A DNA stretch of 64,000 bases from contig JANMZR010000060.1 of assembly GCA_031383555.1 (NCBI GenBank), positions 9,523 through 73,522 on the forward strand, written 5' to 3'. Under the pieces are notes generated by a model that did not search any database, was not told the origin of the DNA, and saw nothing but the letters and a program-made list of their open reading frames with translations. A program made the position numbers and the translations under genes. Shown here piece by piece: positions 27,650 through 36,953 of the stretch (position 1 is the stretch's first letter; every line of letters starts with the position of its first letter). This DNA comes from JANMZR01 sp031383555. Its GTDB lineage: Bacteria > Bacteroidota > Bacteroidia > Cytophagales > Spirosomataceae.

Positions 27650-29719
27650 ATGGATTTTATTAAAAAACATATAATGAAAATTCTTTTATTGGCAATATTG
27701 CCACTTTATTTATTGTATTCTAATTTTGGAACCACTAAGTTAAGCCCAGCAGATGCATCTGATGGACTTCAGCCTACTGCAACACACAAAAAGGTGGATG
27801 AGGCAGTTACCAAAATCCTTACTAATTATGCCTATAAAAGGGTTGACCTAAACGATGAACTTTCTTCAAAAATTTGGGATGCATTTTTAAAAGATGTTGA
27901 TTATGGCCATTTGTATTTTATAGAAAGTGAAATAAAATCTTTTGAAAAATATCGATACAAAGTTGATGACAATCTGCTAGATGGCGATTTGACAGCTCCT
28001 TATGATGTTTTTAATATGTTTTTGAAAAAATACAAAAAACGAGGTGAAGCTATTAGCTCAATTTTGGAAAAGCCTTTTGATTTTTCGAAAGATGAGAGCT
28101 TTGAAACAGATGCTGATAAAATAACTTGGGCCAAGTCTGAAAATGAATTGGATGAAAACTGGCAAAAATTGATTAAAAGTCAAGCGCTTGACCTTAAATT
28201 GAGTGGAAAAGCAGATTCAACGATTGCCAAAACGCTGAAAAATAGGTATAAGAATATCGATAAATATTTTTCAAAAATAAAAAGCGAGCAAGTTTTTCAA
28301 ATTTATATGAATGCCTTTGCGGAGTCAATAGACCCACATACGAATTATTTTTCACCAGCCAATGCCGAAAATTTTAAAATAGATATGGCACAGTCTTTAG
28401 AAGGAATTGGGGCACTTTTAACATTTGAAAATGACTACGTAAAAATAGCAGAAGTAATACCTGGAGGCCCAGCTTTTAAAGGGAAACAACTTGCTAAAGA
28501 CGATAGAATAATTGGGGTTGCCCAGGGCGATAGTAATGCCTTTACCGATATTATTGGCTGGACTACCGAAGAGGCTGTAAAGTTAATTCGTGGACCAAAA
28601 GGGTCAATAGTTAGGCTTCAAGTTTTGGCAGCATCCGAACCCGCTTCAGCACCTGCAAAAGAGTATCGCTTAGTACGTGAAAAAGTGAAATTGGAAGATC
28701 AAGTAGCTAAAAGTGAAATTATACCCATTAAACAAAATGGGAAGGATTATAAAATCGGTATAATTACAATTCCTTTATTTTATCGTGACTTTGAAGGTGC
28801 CCAAAAACGGGAAGATGATTATAAAAGCACAACCCGTGATGTGAATAATTTTCTAAAGAAATTTGAAACTGAAAAAGTTGATGGCCTAGTGGTTGACTTG
28901 AGAAATAACGGTGGTGGTTCATTAACTGAGGCCATTAATTTATCAGGCTTATTCATTACAAAAGGGCCTGTAGTACAACAGAGAGAGGCAACTGGCGAAA
29001 TACAAGTCCATGAGGACACCGACCCAACTCAAAATTATATCGGTCCAATGGTGGTTATAGTCAATAGATTCAGTGCCTCTGCATCTGAAATATTTGCAGG
29101 TGCCATACAAGATTATAAACGTGGTATAGTTTTAGGTGAGCAATCGTTTGGAAAAGGAACCGTTCAAAGTTTGATTGACTTAAATCAGTTCTTACCTAAA
29201 GAAACTGAAAAATTAGGCCAGCTAAAATTGACAATGGCAAAGTTTTATAGAGTTACAGGCAGTAGCACACAGCACAAAGGTGTAACGCCTGATATTGAAT
29301 TTCCCTCAGGTTTTTCGGCAAAGGAATATGGCGAAAGTTCAATGCCAAATGCTTTGCCATGGGATCAAATAAATAGCACAAAATTCAATATTTATCCTGA
29401 TTTGAATCAAACAATATTGGCTAGATTGAAAGGAAATTATGATAAAAGATTAAAAACTGATGCTGAACTAATTAAATTAGAAAAAGAGTTGATGGAGTTT
29501 AAGCGTTTAAAAGAAAAAACTTTGATTTCATTAAAAGAAGATATCAGAAAAAAGGAAAGGGATGAATATGACACCAAGAAAAAAGCTTCTAAAACTGTTT
29601 TGAAAGATGGAAAGGAAGTTGATGTATATATGATTGAAACTCAAAACATATTAGCTGATTATATCGCACTTTTTCCCACAAAAAAGTTGGTAAAAGAAAA
29701 GTCAGTTGTGATGAAATAG
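27650..29719 (+). CDS. prc: carboxy-terminal-processing (tail-specific) protease, S41A
   Basis: 689 residues. The N-terminal anchor is ILLLAILPLYLLYSNFG. A long helical N-terminal domain is followed by a PDZ domain (near residues 235-330: LEGIGALLTFENDYVKIAEV, IPGGPA) and the S41 core. The catalytic serine is in NRFSASASEIFAGA and the lysine in GEQSFGKGTVQS. The C-terminal DUF3340-like tail is Lys-rich. Prc trims or degrades periplasmic proteins from their C termini and acts on cell-wall hydrolases. Confidence 0.94.
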   Translation: MDFIKKHIMKILLLAILPLYLLYSNFGTTKLSPADASDGLQPTATHKKVDEAVTKILTNYAYKRVDLNDELSSKIWDAFLKDVDYGHLYFIESEIKSFEKYRYKVDDNLLDGDLTAPYDVFNMFLKKYKKRGEAISSILEKPFDFSKDESFETDADKITWAKSENELDENWQKLIKSQALDLKLSGKADSTIAKTLKNRYKNIDKYFSKIKSEQVFQIYMNAFAESIDPHTNYFSPANAENFKIDMAQSLEGIGALLTFENDYVKIAEVIPGGPAFKGKQLAKDDRIIGVAQGDSNAFTDIIGWTTEEAVKLIRGPKGSIVRLQVLAASEPASAPAKEYRLVREKVKLEDQVAKSEIIPIKQNGKDYKIGIITIPLFYRDFEGAQKREDDYKSTTRDVNNFLKKFETEKVDGLVVDLRNNGGGSLTEAINLSGLFITKGPVVQQREATGEIQVHEDTDPTQNYIGPMVVIVNRFSASASEIFAGAIQDYKRGIVLGEQSFGKGTVQSLIDLNQFLPKETEKLGQLKLTMAKFYRVTGSSTQHKGVTPDIEFPSGFSAKEYGESSMPNALPWDQINSTKFNIYPDLNQTILARLKGNYDKRLKTDAELIKLEKELMEFKRLKEKTLISLKEDIRKKERDEYDTKKKASKTVLKDGKEVDVYMIETQNILADYIALFPTKKLVKEKSVVMK

Positions 29720-29814
29720 TGATGTAAATTAATTACATACAATATAAAAAAGAGATTTAGAATTCTGATTCTAAAAGTAGTAATTTAATAGAGTTATAAA
29801 TTAGTTCAAATATG

Positions 29815-29856
29815 TTATAAAAAAGAGGTTTAGAATTCTAAACCTCTTTTTTATAA
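29815..29856. terminator. 42-base perfect palindrome, bidirectional terminator
   Basis: Two 21-base arms are exactly complementary with no spacer, centred on GAATTC, and end in A6/T6 tracts. It lies between the convergent prc and MATE genes and can stop both. A partial left-arm copy (AAAAAAGAGATTTAGAATTCT) lies about 65 bases upstream. Confidence 0.88.
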
Positions 29857-29874
29857 GTTCTAAGCTAAGCTAAT

Positions 29875-31275
29875 TCAATTTTCCAAAATAATAATTGGAG
29901 AGTCGCTTTTTTTATGTTTTTTTAGGTTAAAGAAAAACCGCCAACTTAATAAAATTGCTGAAACGGTTAGCCCCACCACTAGCCCCAACCAAATTCCTTT
30001 TACGCCTAAATTTTTATTAAAAGCCCAATAATAACCAATGGGAAGGCCAATTACCCAATAGGAGATTAAGGTAATAATAGTAGGGATGTTAACGTCTTTC
30101 ATTCCTCTTAAAATACCTAAAGCTACTGCTTGAATACCATCAGAAAGTTGAAAAAATGCGGAAATAAAAATCAAATAAGCAGCTAAAGGTAATACTTGAG
30201 CATCATCGATGTATAATTTTGCAATAAATTGGTTGAATACAAGCATAATAATACAGCAAATTGCCATAAAAATAAAGCCCATCATAAGTGCAATTGAACC
30301 AGATAGTTTCATTTTACTTCTATTTCCAAAATTAGTACCAACTCTAATGCCACCCGCTACTGCAACTCCTGTTACCATCATATATGTAATTGATGCTGGG
30401 TTTATAGCTACTTGGTGTGCTGCCAATTGAACTGCACCTAATTGGCCAATTAAGATGGCTGCGGCTGAAAAAACGGCAATTTCGAAAAAACCTTGTAAAC
30501 CAGAAGGAATACCAATTTTGAAAATATTTTTAATATTTTGAATCTCAACCTTTTTATCAATTAATTGAATATAAATATTTTTTAAAAAAATAGATTTTTT
30601 CAAATACACATACATAGCTACCATCATAAAAATTCTAGCTATTAATGTAGCAATTCCTGCACCAAATAAACCTAATTTTGGAAAGCCTGCAATGCCATAA
30701 ATCAGAAAATAATTTAAAATAATATTGATAAACAATGCTATTATAGTGATGGACATAGCAATTTTGGGATGCCCCATTCCATCGCTTAGCTGCCTTAATG
30801 CAGTGAAAATAAGTAAAGGAATTACCGAAAGAGCAATAACGTGCAAAAATGGAATGACCAACTTTTCAATTTCAGGTTTTTGGCCAAGTATTCCAATATT
30901 AAAGGTTGCTAACTCTATGAGGCTAAAGCAAAAAATACTCAAAATAACTGAAACTTTTAGGCTTGAATGATGTAAATTTTTTATTTGTGCTCTATCATTT
31001 TGGGCATAGGCTTTGGCAATTAATGGGGCCACAATTTGAAGCGCAATAATTCCAATAATTGCTATTGTTATAAATACGCCATTGGCAATTCCCGAAGCTC
31101 CAATTGACTCTTTCGCCAGCTTGTCAATATGCCCAACTTGTATAGTGTCGGCCACGCCCATAAGCATAATGCCGAGTTGCCCAATTATTATTGGTACTGC
31201 CAACTCGTTTAAAATACTTATCTCCGATTTTATTTTTTTAAGATTCAAATTCAAAATGGTAAATTTAGTATTCAA
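29875..31275 (-). CDS. MATE family multidrug efflux transporter (NorM-like)
   Basis: 466 residues with twelve hydrophobic segments in two six-helix halves. Family landmarks include NELAVPIIIGQLGIMLMGVADTIQVGH in helix 1, FTALRQLSDGMGHP in the first half and AVQLAAHQVAINPAS in the second. Cation-coupled MATE carriers expel drugs and cationic metabolites. The gene ends near the palindromic terminator it shares with prc. Its start is 15 bases from the upstream aminopeptidase stop. Confidence 0.93.
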   Translation of the reverse strand: MNTKFTILNLNLKKIKSEISILNELAVPIIIGQLGIMLMGVADTIQVGHIDKLAKESIGASGIANGVFITIAIIGIIALQIVAPLIAKAYAQNDRAQIKNLHHSSLKVSVILSIFCFSLIELATFNIGILGQKPEIEKLVIPFLHVIALSVIPLLIFTALRQLSDGMGHPKIAMSITIIALFINIILNYFLIYGIAGFPKLGLFGAGIATLIARIFMMVAMYVYLKKSIFLKNIYIQLIDKKVEIQNIKNIFKIGIPSGLQGFFEIAVFSAAAILIGQLGAVQLAAHQVAINPASITYMMVTGVAVAGGIRVGTNFGNRSKMKLSGSIALMMGFIFMAICCIIMLVFNQFIAKLYIDDAQVLPLAAYLIFISAFFQLSDGIQAVALGILRGMKDVNIPTIITLISYWVIGLPIGYYWAFNKNLGVKGIWLGLVVGLTVSAILLSWRFFFNLKKHKKSDSPIIILEN

Positions 31276-31290
31276 TCAAATATTTGATAA

Positions 31291-33375
31291 TTAGTGGTTT
31301 ATGATTATTTTTCTACTTATTTTTTGATTTTTAACTATCAAATTTAATAGGTATAAGCCAGGGCTATAATTTTTTGTATAAATTAAATATTCTTGCTTTC
31401 CAACACTTTTGAAACCAAAAGTTTCGTGTAAAACACTTCCATAAATATTAACTAGTTCAATTTTTGTTGAGGACATTTCTTTTAAAACAAAATTGATTTT
31501 TAATATTTCACTTGCAGGATTTGGTGAATATTGAAAGTCAATTTCTTTAGCTAATTTTTCATTTTCAAGAATTTTTATTAAAGGCTCCTCTAATGATAAA
31601 GGTAAATTTAAAGGCACCAAAGTAAGGTCTTTCAATATTCCGTTTTCTGGATCAAAGGTAACACCTGTAATATTTTTAGCATATGAAAATTCATAAAACT
31701 GAGTTTGGGAGTTGTTGGTAACTCTTAATATTTCAGTTGAGTTATCAGCAAAGGTTATTTTTAAATCAATTGGCATTGTGAAATAGGAGGGAGTAGGCGT
31801 GTTAATTAATTGTTTAATATTCAATTTCAAAGTATAGCCTGCAGCCACATTTTGTTTTGCCCCTGGATTTGAGAAAACAGCCCAACCGAATTCGTATTTT
31901 GGGTATTTTTCTCCATATACCCATTGTTGGAAAAAATAATTAAAGTCTTCACCTGTAACCGATTCTACAATAGCTTGAAAGTTTTCAGTGGTGGCATTGC
32001 CATAGGCATGAATAGATGATGAATAAGCTTTTAAAATATTATAAAATTTCACATCACCCACTATATTTCTGAGCATATGTAATATGATGCCCCCTTTGCT
32101 GTATGATCGTGCCCCATTGAAAATTTGGCCTACAGTAGTAGGATTTTGAACCCAAACTGACCCAACAGCATTTTTGGCTGAGTTCATTGTACTTATTATC
32201 TGTGATTTATAGGTAGAGACTCCAGTTTTTGCTTCCCAATATATTAAAGCACCAAATGTAGCGAATCCTTCATTGAGCCAAATATTAGCCCAGTCTTGGC
32301 AAGTAATTTGATCACCAAACCATTGATGTGTCAGCTCATGCGCTGTAAGGCCTGAGCTTATATTTACCATCGACGATATAGTTTGATGTTCCATGCCACC
32401 ACCCCAACCAAACATAGCATGGCCATATTTTTCTTTTAAAAAAGGATAAGGGCCAAATTTTTGAGTAAATAAATCAAGCATAAATATGGTATCGTCCATC
32501 AACAATTTATTAGCCGCTGTATTGTATTCAGGAAAAACATAATGGTCGACAGGCATAGGGTTTGCACCACCATAATTAAAGTCGTTTTTATAATATTCAT
32601 AATTGGCTAATGCTATGGAAATAAGATAGTTAGCAATTGGATATCTACTTTTCCATTTATAGGTATTGGTGGTTGCACCTTCTATTTTTGCTTCTAAAAT
32701 TCCATTTGATACTGAAGTAAAATATTTCGGCGCCGTTATCCATACATCAGATGAGTCGGCTTTATCAGCAGGGTTGTCTTTGCAAGGAAACCAATCTGAT
32801 GCCCCAAATGGTTCAGATAAACTCCAAACTGCGGGCTCTTGTTTCATGCCTGGCGGTGTATGAGTGCCAAAAGTAAAGCTGCCAAAGCCGCTCGAACCCG
32901 GTGTGCCATGGTAATAAATTGTTAATTGAAATTGCTCTTCGGAAGAATATGCTTTTAATAAATCTATATCAATTACTGCTGCCGCATGTGTAAAAGTAGT
33001 TTTTATGTTATTTACAAAAACCGAATCTGTAATAAGTGTATTTTGTAAGTCTATTTTTGCCCTTAAGAGCCCAGTTTCAATTGATTTTGCTTTTATGGTT
33101 GTTATGCCGCTTACTTTTTTATTCAAATATTTTACAACTAAAGGACTCCCCGTTTCATATTCATAAGTTACATCAATATCAAGATTAAGTTTGTAATAGT
33201 TAACATCAATTTTTGATTCACCAGGAAACTTCCCGCCTTTGTGAAGCCTGCTATTAATTGATTTTTCAAAATAGCTTGATTTCCCTTCTAAACACTGAAT
33301 TACATCGTCAAGTAGTTGACTATAAGATATTTGAATAAAAAATATTTGAATAAAAAAGCCAAATAAAATTCTCAT
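31291..33375 (-). CDS. secreted M1 aminopeptidase with type IX secretion C-terminal domain
   Basis: 694 residues: signal peptide (ILFGFFIQIFFIQISYSQ), an N-terminal beta domain and the M1 catalytic domain. GGGMEHQT replaces the usual GAMEN motif. HELTHQWFGD with NEGFA 18 residues on gives the zinc site HExxH-x18-E. The last 80 residues (FQYSPNPASEILKINF... GLYLLNLIVKNQKISRKIIIN) are a type A T9SS sorting domain, so the enzyme should cross the outer membrane and be cleaved or anchored at the surface. The role is extracellular peptide digestion. Confidence 0.92.
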   Translation of the reverse strand: MRILFGFFIQIFFIQISYSQLLDDVIQCLEGKSSYFEKSINSRLHKGGKFPGESKIDVNYYKLNLDIDVTYEYETGSPLVVKYLNKKVSGITTIKAKSIETGLLRAKIDLQNTLITDSVFVNNIKTTFTHAAAVIDIDLLKAYSSEEQFQLTIYYHGTPGSSGFGSFTFGTHTPPGMKQEPAVWSLSEPFGASDWFPCKDNPADKADSSDVWITAPKYFTSVSNGILEAKIEGATTNTYKWKSRYPIANYLISIALANYEYYKNDFNYGGANPMPVDHYVFPEYNTAANKLLMDDTIFMLDLFTQKFGPYPFLKEKYGHAMFGWGGGMEHQTISSMVNISSGLTAHELTHQWFGDQITCQDWANIWLNEGFATFGALIYWEAKTGVSTYKSQIISTMNSAKNAVGSVWVQNPTTVGQIFNGARSYSKGGIILHMLRNIVGDVKFYNILKAYSSSIHAYGNATTENFQAIVESVTGEDFNYFFQQWVYGEKYPKYEFGWAVFSNPGAKQNVAAGYTLKLNIKQLINTPTPSYFTMPIDLKITFADNSTEILRVTNNSQTQFYEFSYAKNITGVTFDPENGILKDLTLVPLNLPLSLEEPLIKILENEKLAKEIDFQYSPNPASEILKINFVLKEMSSTKIELVNIYGSVLHETFGFKSVGKQEYLIYTKNYSPGLYLLNLIVKNQKISRKIIINH

Positions 33376-33546
33376 AATTTTAAAAAATTAATGCTAATAA
33401 TTACCTCCATTTTTGTTTCTAAGACTATTTTTCAATTATATTTTTCTATTTTTGTTATAAAGTTAAAAAAATACTCGTTGAAATATATTGATTGCTTATA
33501 ATCAAGTACGAAATATTAACTTATATAGTTTTAAAAGCAAACAAAA

Positions 33547-34224
33547 ATGAAAGAATACGGCACAAATGTCCAGAAATTAGTAGACTATATACTCACAGTC
33601 GATGACCGTGAAAAGCGAACAAAATATGCCTACATTTTAACGGAATTGATGAGGCAGGTGCATCCTAATATGCGAGATGCACAAGATTATTCGAACAAAC
33701 TTTGGGACGATTTATACATCATGTCGGAATTTAAACTAGACGTTGATAGCCCTTTTGCTCCTCCACCTATTGATGCAGTTGGTAAAAGACCAAAATTTGT
33801 ACCTTACAATATGCATAATTTGAAGTTTAAGCATTATGGAAGAAATATTGAATTATTGATAGAAAAAGCTGTAAATGAGCCTAATGAGGAAGAGCAGATT
33901 ATTACAGTTGCCTACCTGCTTAGGCTCATGAGAGCATTTTACACTGCTTGGAACAAGGAAATCGTTGAAGAGGCTGTGATTTATAATCAACTGGATGACC
34001 TTTCAAAAGGGAAATTAAGAAAGGCAATAGACTTTGTAAAAAATGAAGGAATATTAGAAAATTCACCTCGATACACTAGACCTGCCAATACCAATAATAG
34101 AACTAATTTTACCAGAAATAACAATATAAATAATAATACAAATAATAGAAATAGGATGAATAACAATGGTATGCGAGATAAAAATAATCAAGGTCAAAAT
34201 AGAAATTATAAATCTAAAATTTAA
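33547..34224 (+). CDS. DUF4290 protein with an Asn/Arg-rich tail
   Basis: 225 residues. The first 165 residues are the helical DUF4290 domain (YGTNVQKLVDYILTVDDREK, RTKYAYILTELMRQ, HPNMRDAQDYSNKLWDDLY). The last 60 residues are low complexity, almost only Asn, Arg, Gly and Met, resembling disordered RNA-binding tails. Function unknown. In Bacteroidota this family is typically found next to murA, as here, 51 bases upstream on the same strand, suggesting a link to cell-wall synthesis or its control. Confidence 0.85.
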   Translation: MKEYGTNVQKLVDYILTVDDREKRTKYAYILTELMRQVHPNMRDAQDYSNKLWDDLYIMSEFKLDVDSPFAPPPIDAVGKRPKFVPYNMHNLKFKHYGRNIELLIEKAVNEPNEEEQIITVAYLLRLMRAFYTAWNKEIVEEAVIYNQLDDLSKGKLRKAIDFVKNEGILENSPRYTRPANTNNRTNFTRNNNINNNTNNRNRMNNNGMRDKNNQGQNRNYKSKI

Positions 34225-34275
34225 TTATAATCTTGTCAATTAGTAATATTCAAAATCAAATAATATTTCAGAATA

Positions 34276-35583
34276 ATGGCTTCATTTAAAGTAACAGGAG
34301 GTAGGCAATTAAAAGGCGAAATAGTGCCCCAAGGGGCAAAAAATGAAGCCTTACAAATTTTATGTGCAGTGGTGCTAACAGCAGAGCCAGTTACAATTCA
34401 CAATATTCCAAATATAAGGGATGTAAATCAACTGATAGAGCTTTTAGGCGCTATGGGTGTTAGTTGCACAAGAATAAACGAGTCTTCAATGAAATTTGAT
34501 GCCTCAGAAATTAATTTAGACTACTTAGAGTCAGACGATTATAAGAAAAAAGCATCAGCTTTAAGGGGTTCTGTAATGTTGATGGGCCCCACTTTGGCTC
34601 GTTTCAAAAAGGCAAAATTACCTAGCCCAGGGGGTGATAAAATAGGTCGACGAAGATTGGATACTCACTTTTTTGGCTTTATGAAATTGGGAGCAAAATT
34701 CAATTATTCAGCAGAAAATGGAGGCTTTTATGAAGTAGATGCTTCTCAATTGAAGGGTGCCTATATGCTGCTTGATGAAGCTTCGGTTACTGGTACAGCT
34801 AATATTTTAATGGCCGCAGTAATGGCTGAAGGAATAACTACCATATATAATGCTGCCTGTGAGCCTTATTTGCAACAATTATCAAAAATGTTAAATAGAA
34901 TGGGTGCCAAAATATCAGGTGTCGGTTCCAATATGTTGATTATTGAAGGAGTTGAAGTATTGCATGGGACTGAGCATACCATGTTGCCCGATATGATTGA
35001 AATTGGCTCATTTATTGGCTTAGCGGCTATGACTCAAAGTGAAATCACTATTAAAAATTGCCATATTCCAGAATTGGGAATCATACCTCAAGTATTTCAA
35101 AAGCTAGGTATAAAAATGGAGTTTCGTGGTGATGACATCTTTATTCCTGCTCAAGACCATTACGAATTAGAAACGTTTATTGATGGCTCAATGCTTACTG
35201 TTTCGGACCATCCCTGGCCAGGTTTCACACCCGATTTACTGAGTATAGTGCTTGTAACAGCAATTCAGGCAAAAGGGACAGTGTTAATTCACCAAAAAAT
35301 GTTTGAAAGTCGTTTATTTTTTGTTGATAAATTAATTGAAATGGGTGCGCAAATAATACTTTGTGACCCTCATAGAGCCACTGTAGTTGGTTTAGACAGA
35401 AAAACACAATTGCGTGGTATTAGAATGACTTCACCTGATATTCGTGCAGGCGTATCTCTTTTAATAGCTGCCATGGGCGCAAAAGGTACTTCTGTAATTG
35501 ATAATATTGAGCAAATAGACCGTGGTTATCAAAACATTGATGGCCGATTGAATGCCATTGGTGCTGAGATAGTTAGGTTATAG
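34276..35583 (+). CDS. murA: UDP-N-acetylglucosamine 1-carboxyvinyltransferase
   Basis: 435 residues. The substrate lysine is in GAKNEAL (K22). The flexible-loop motif, which has Cys in E. coli (GGCxIG), reads PGGDKIGRRRLD, with Asp at position 121 in place of the cysteine. LPDMIEIGSF and DIRAGVSLLIAAM are further family segments. MurA adds enolpyruvate to UDP-GlcNAc in the first committed step of peptidoglycan synthesis. The Cys-to-Asp form keeps activity but is not alkylated by fosfomycin, as known for mycobacterial MurA. Confidence 0.95.
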   Translation: MASFKVTGGRQLKGEIVPQGAKNEALQILCAVVLTAEPVTIHNIPNIRDVNQLIELLGAMGVSCTRINESSMKFDASEINLDYLESDDYKKKASALRGSVMLMGPTLARFKKAKLPSPGGDKIGRRRLDTHFFGFMKLGAKFNYSAENGGFYEVDASQLKGAYMLLDEASVTGTANILMAAVMAEGITTIYNAACEPYLQQLSKMLNRMGAKISGVGSNMLIIEGVEVLHGTEHTMLPDMIEIGSFIGLAAMTQSEITIKNCHIPELGIIPQVFQKLGIKMEFRGDDIFIPAQDHYELETFIDGSMLTVSDHPWPGFTPDLLSIVLVTAIQAKGTVLIHQKMFESRLFFVDKLIEMGAQIILCDPHRATVVGLDRKTQLRGIRMTSPDIRAGVSLLIAAMGAKGTSVIDNIEQIDRGYQNIDGRLNAIGAEIVRL

Positions 35584-35681
35584 GAATAGCGTTTTTTCTT
35601 TAGAAGAGGAGGAATTAAAGTGAAGATTTTATTTTGAAATGGGCAAAACAAAAACTTAATTTTGCAAAATTAATAACTCAC

Positions 35682-36953
35682 TTATTTTCTCTCCAAAACT
35701 CTATCAGACAACTCATTAGCAAGTTTTTCCAAATCAATATTTAGCTTATTTTTACTTACATCAATAACCTGATTTCGCATTGTTATTGGCAGCTTTTCAA
35801 AGCCAACCATGGCACCCAAAATACTTCCTGCAATGGCTGAATTAGTGTCATTGTCACGTGCGTTATTTACCAAAAAAACGATTGATTTCTGAAAGTCGAA
35901 ATCTGTAAATATAAATGAAGTAAGTATTTGCAGCATAAGTTCACCGGCATGAAAGGGTATTTTTTCATTATTTTCATGTAAAAGTTTAAAAGCCTTTTCT
36001 TGTTTTATTCTATATATTATTTCAGGATTAGTTTCACCTGCTAAATCCGGTTCATTTGCAGATTTTACAATCAATTGAGCTCTATCCAAAACGCCTTTTG
36101 AAAGCCTACCAACTAACCTACTTTTATGAAACCCTTCAGGATCTAGCTTATCAAATAATGCTAAAATTTCCTCTTTTTGCGGTTCTTTCTTCAATGCCTC
36201 CGCTACCATGGCAGCGGCCAGAGCAGTTAAATCTCTTGCATAACCTTGGTCCCAAAGGGCAAGTGAATAGGCTTCTGAATAGGCTTTTTCAGGTTGGCCC
36301 GGATAATACATTCCAATGCATGGGCTGTATAAGAGGCCTCCGCAGGCTAGGTCGCCACCATAAAACTTGATTAAATTTTGTTGGTATTTGAGGTAATCTT
36401 TTTTCACAAATGGTTTGGCTATTTTCACCCATTCTATCAACCAATCGAGTTTCATTGAATCAATTGGTTGCTCTTTTGCGTAGCTATCGTATTGATTGAT
36501 AATGGCTTGTGCAAATTTTCTATCTGATAAATTTGTGTTTGGGTTTTGACCAATAAGAAAATTTATAGTGAAATTTTTAAATCGAGTATCATCAGTAGTA
36601 CCGCCTGGCGGAAGGTCTGTTACCCAATTTCCTTCAGCACCTTTATACCTAAAAACTGTGTCTAATTGATTAATATAGCCTCTCTTTTGAAATATCTCTT
36701 CTCGTGGCCACATTTCATAAGGTGCACCCATGGCATCGCCAATGGCGGAGCCTACTAATGAGCCCAGTATTTTGTTGTAAAGTTCTGACTTGGTTTGTAG
36801 TTTTTGGTTTGTTGTTTGTGTGCTTTGCTGTGAAATTACAATATTAGGAAAACTTAAAAATAGTATCATGAAATTAACTATTATTAATTTACCTATTGCA
36901 AAATTTGATAAAAGGGTTTTAATGTTTTTTTTATTTTGTATATCCATTTTCAT
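35682..36953 (-). CDS. ADP-ribosylglycohydrolase family protein with N-terminal membrane segment
   Basis: 423 residues. A hydrophobic stretch (IGKLIIVNFMILFLSFPNIVIS) near residues 17-38 acts as a signal or anchor. The ARH core follows: GSAIGDAMGAPYE, GGTTDDTRFKN (metal-binding Asp pair) and NARDNDTNSAIAGSILGAMVG (second Asp pair). Family members hydrolyse ADP-ribose or related N-ribosyl bonds with magnesium. The start overlaps the stop of the upstream kinase gene by four bases (ATGA), so the two are translationally coupled. Confidence 0.9.
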   Translation of the reverse strand: MKMDIQNKKNIKTLLSNFAIGKLIIVNFMILFLSFPNIVISQQSTQTTNQKLQTKSELYNKILGSLVGSAIGDAMGAPYEMWPREEIFQKRGYINQLDTVFRYKGAEGNWVTDLPPGGTTDDTRFKNFTINFLIGQNPNTNLSDRKFAQAIINQYDSYAKEQPIDSMKLDWLIEWVKIAKPFVKKDYLKYQQNLIKFYGGDLACGGLLYSPCIGMYYPGQPEKAYSEAYSLALWDQGYARDLTALAAAMVAEALKKEPQKEEILALFDKLDPEGFHKSRLVGRLSKGVLDRAQLIVKSANEPDLAGETNPEIIYRIKQEKAFKLLHENNEKIPFHAGELMLQILTSFIFTDFDFQKSIVFLVNNARDNDTNSAIAGSILGAMVGFEKLPITMRNQVIDVSKNKLNIDLEKLANELSDRVLERK

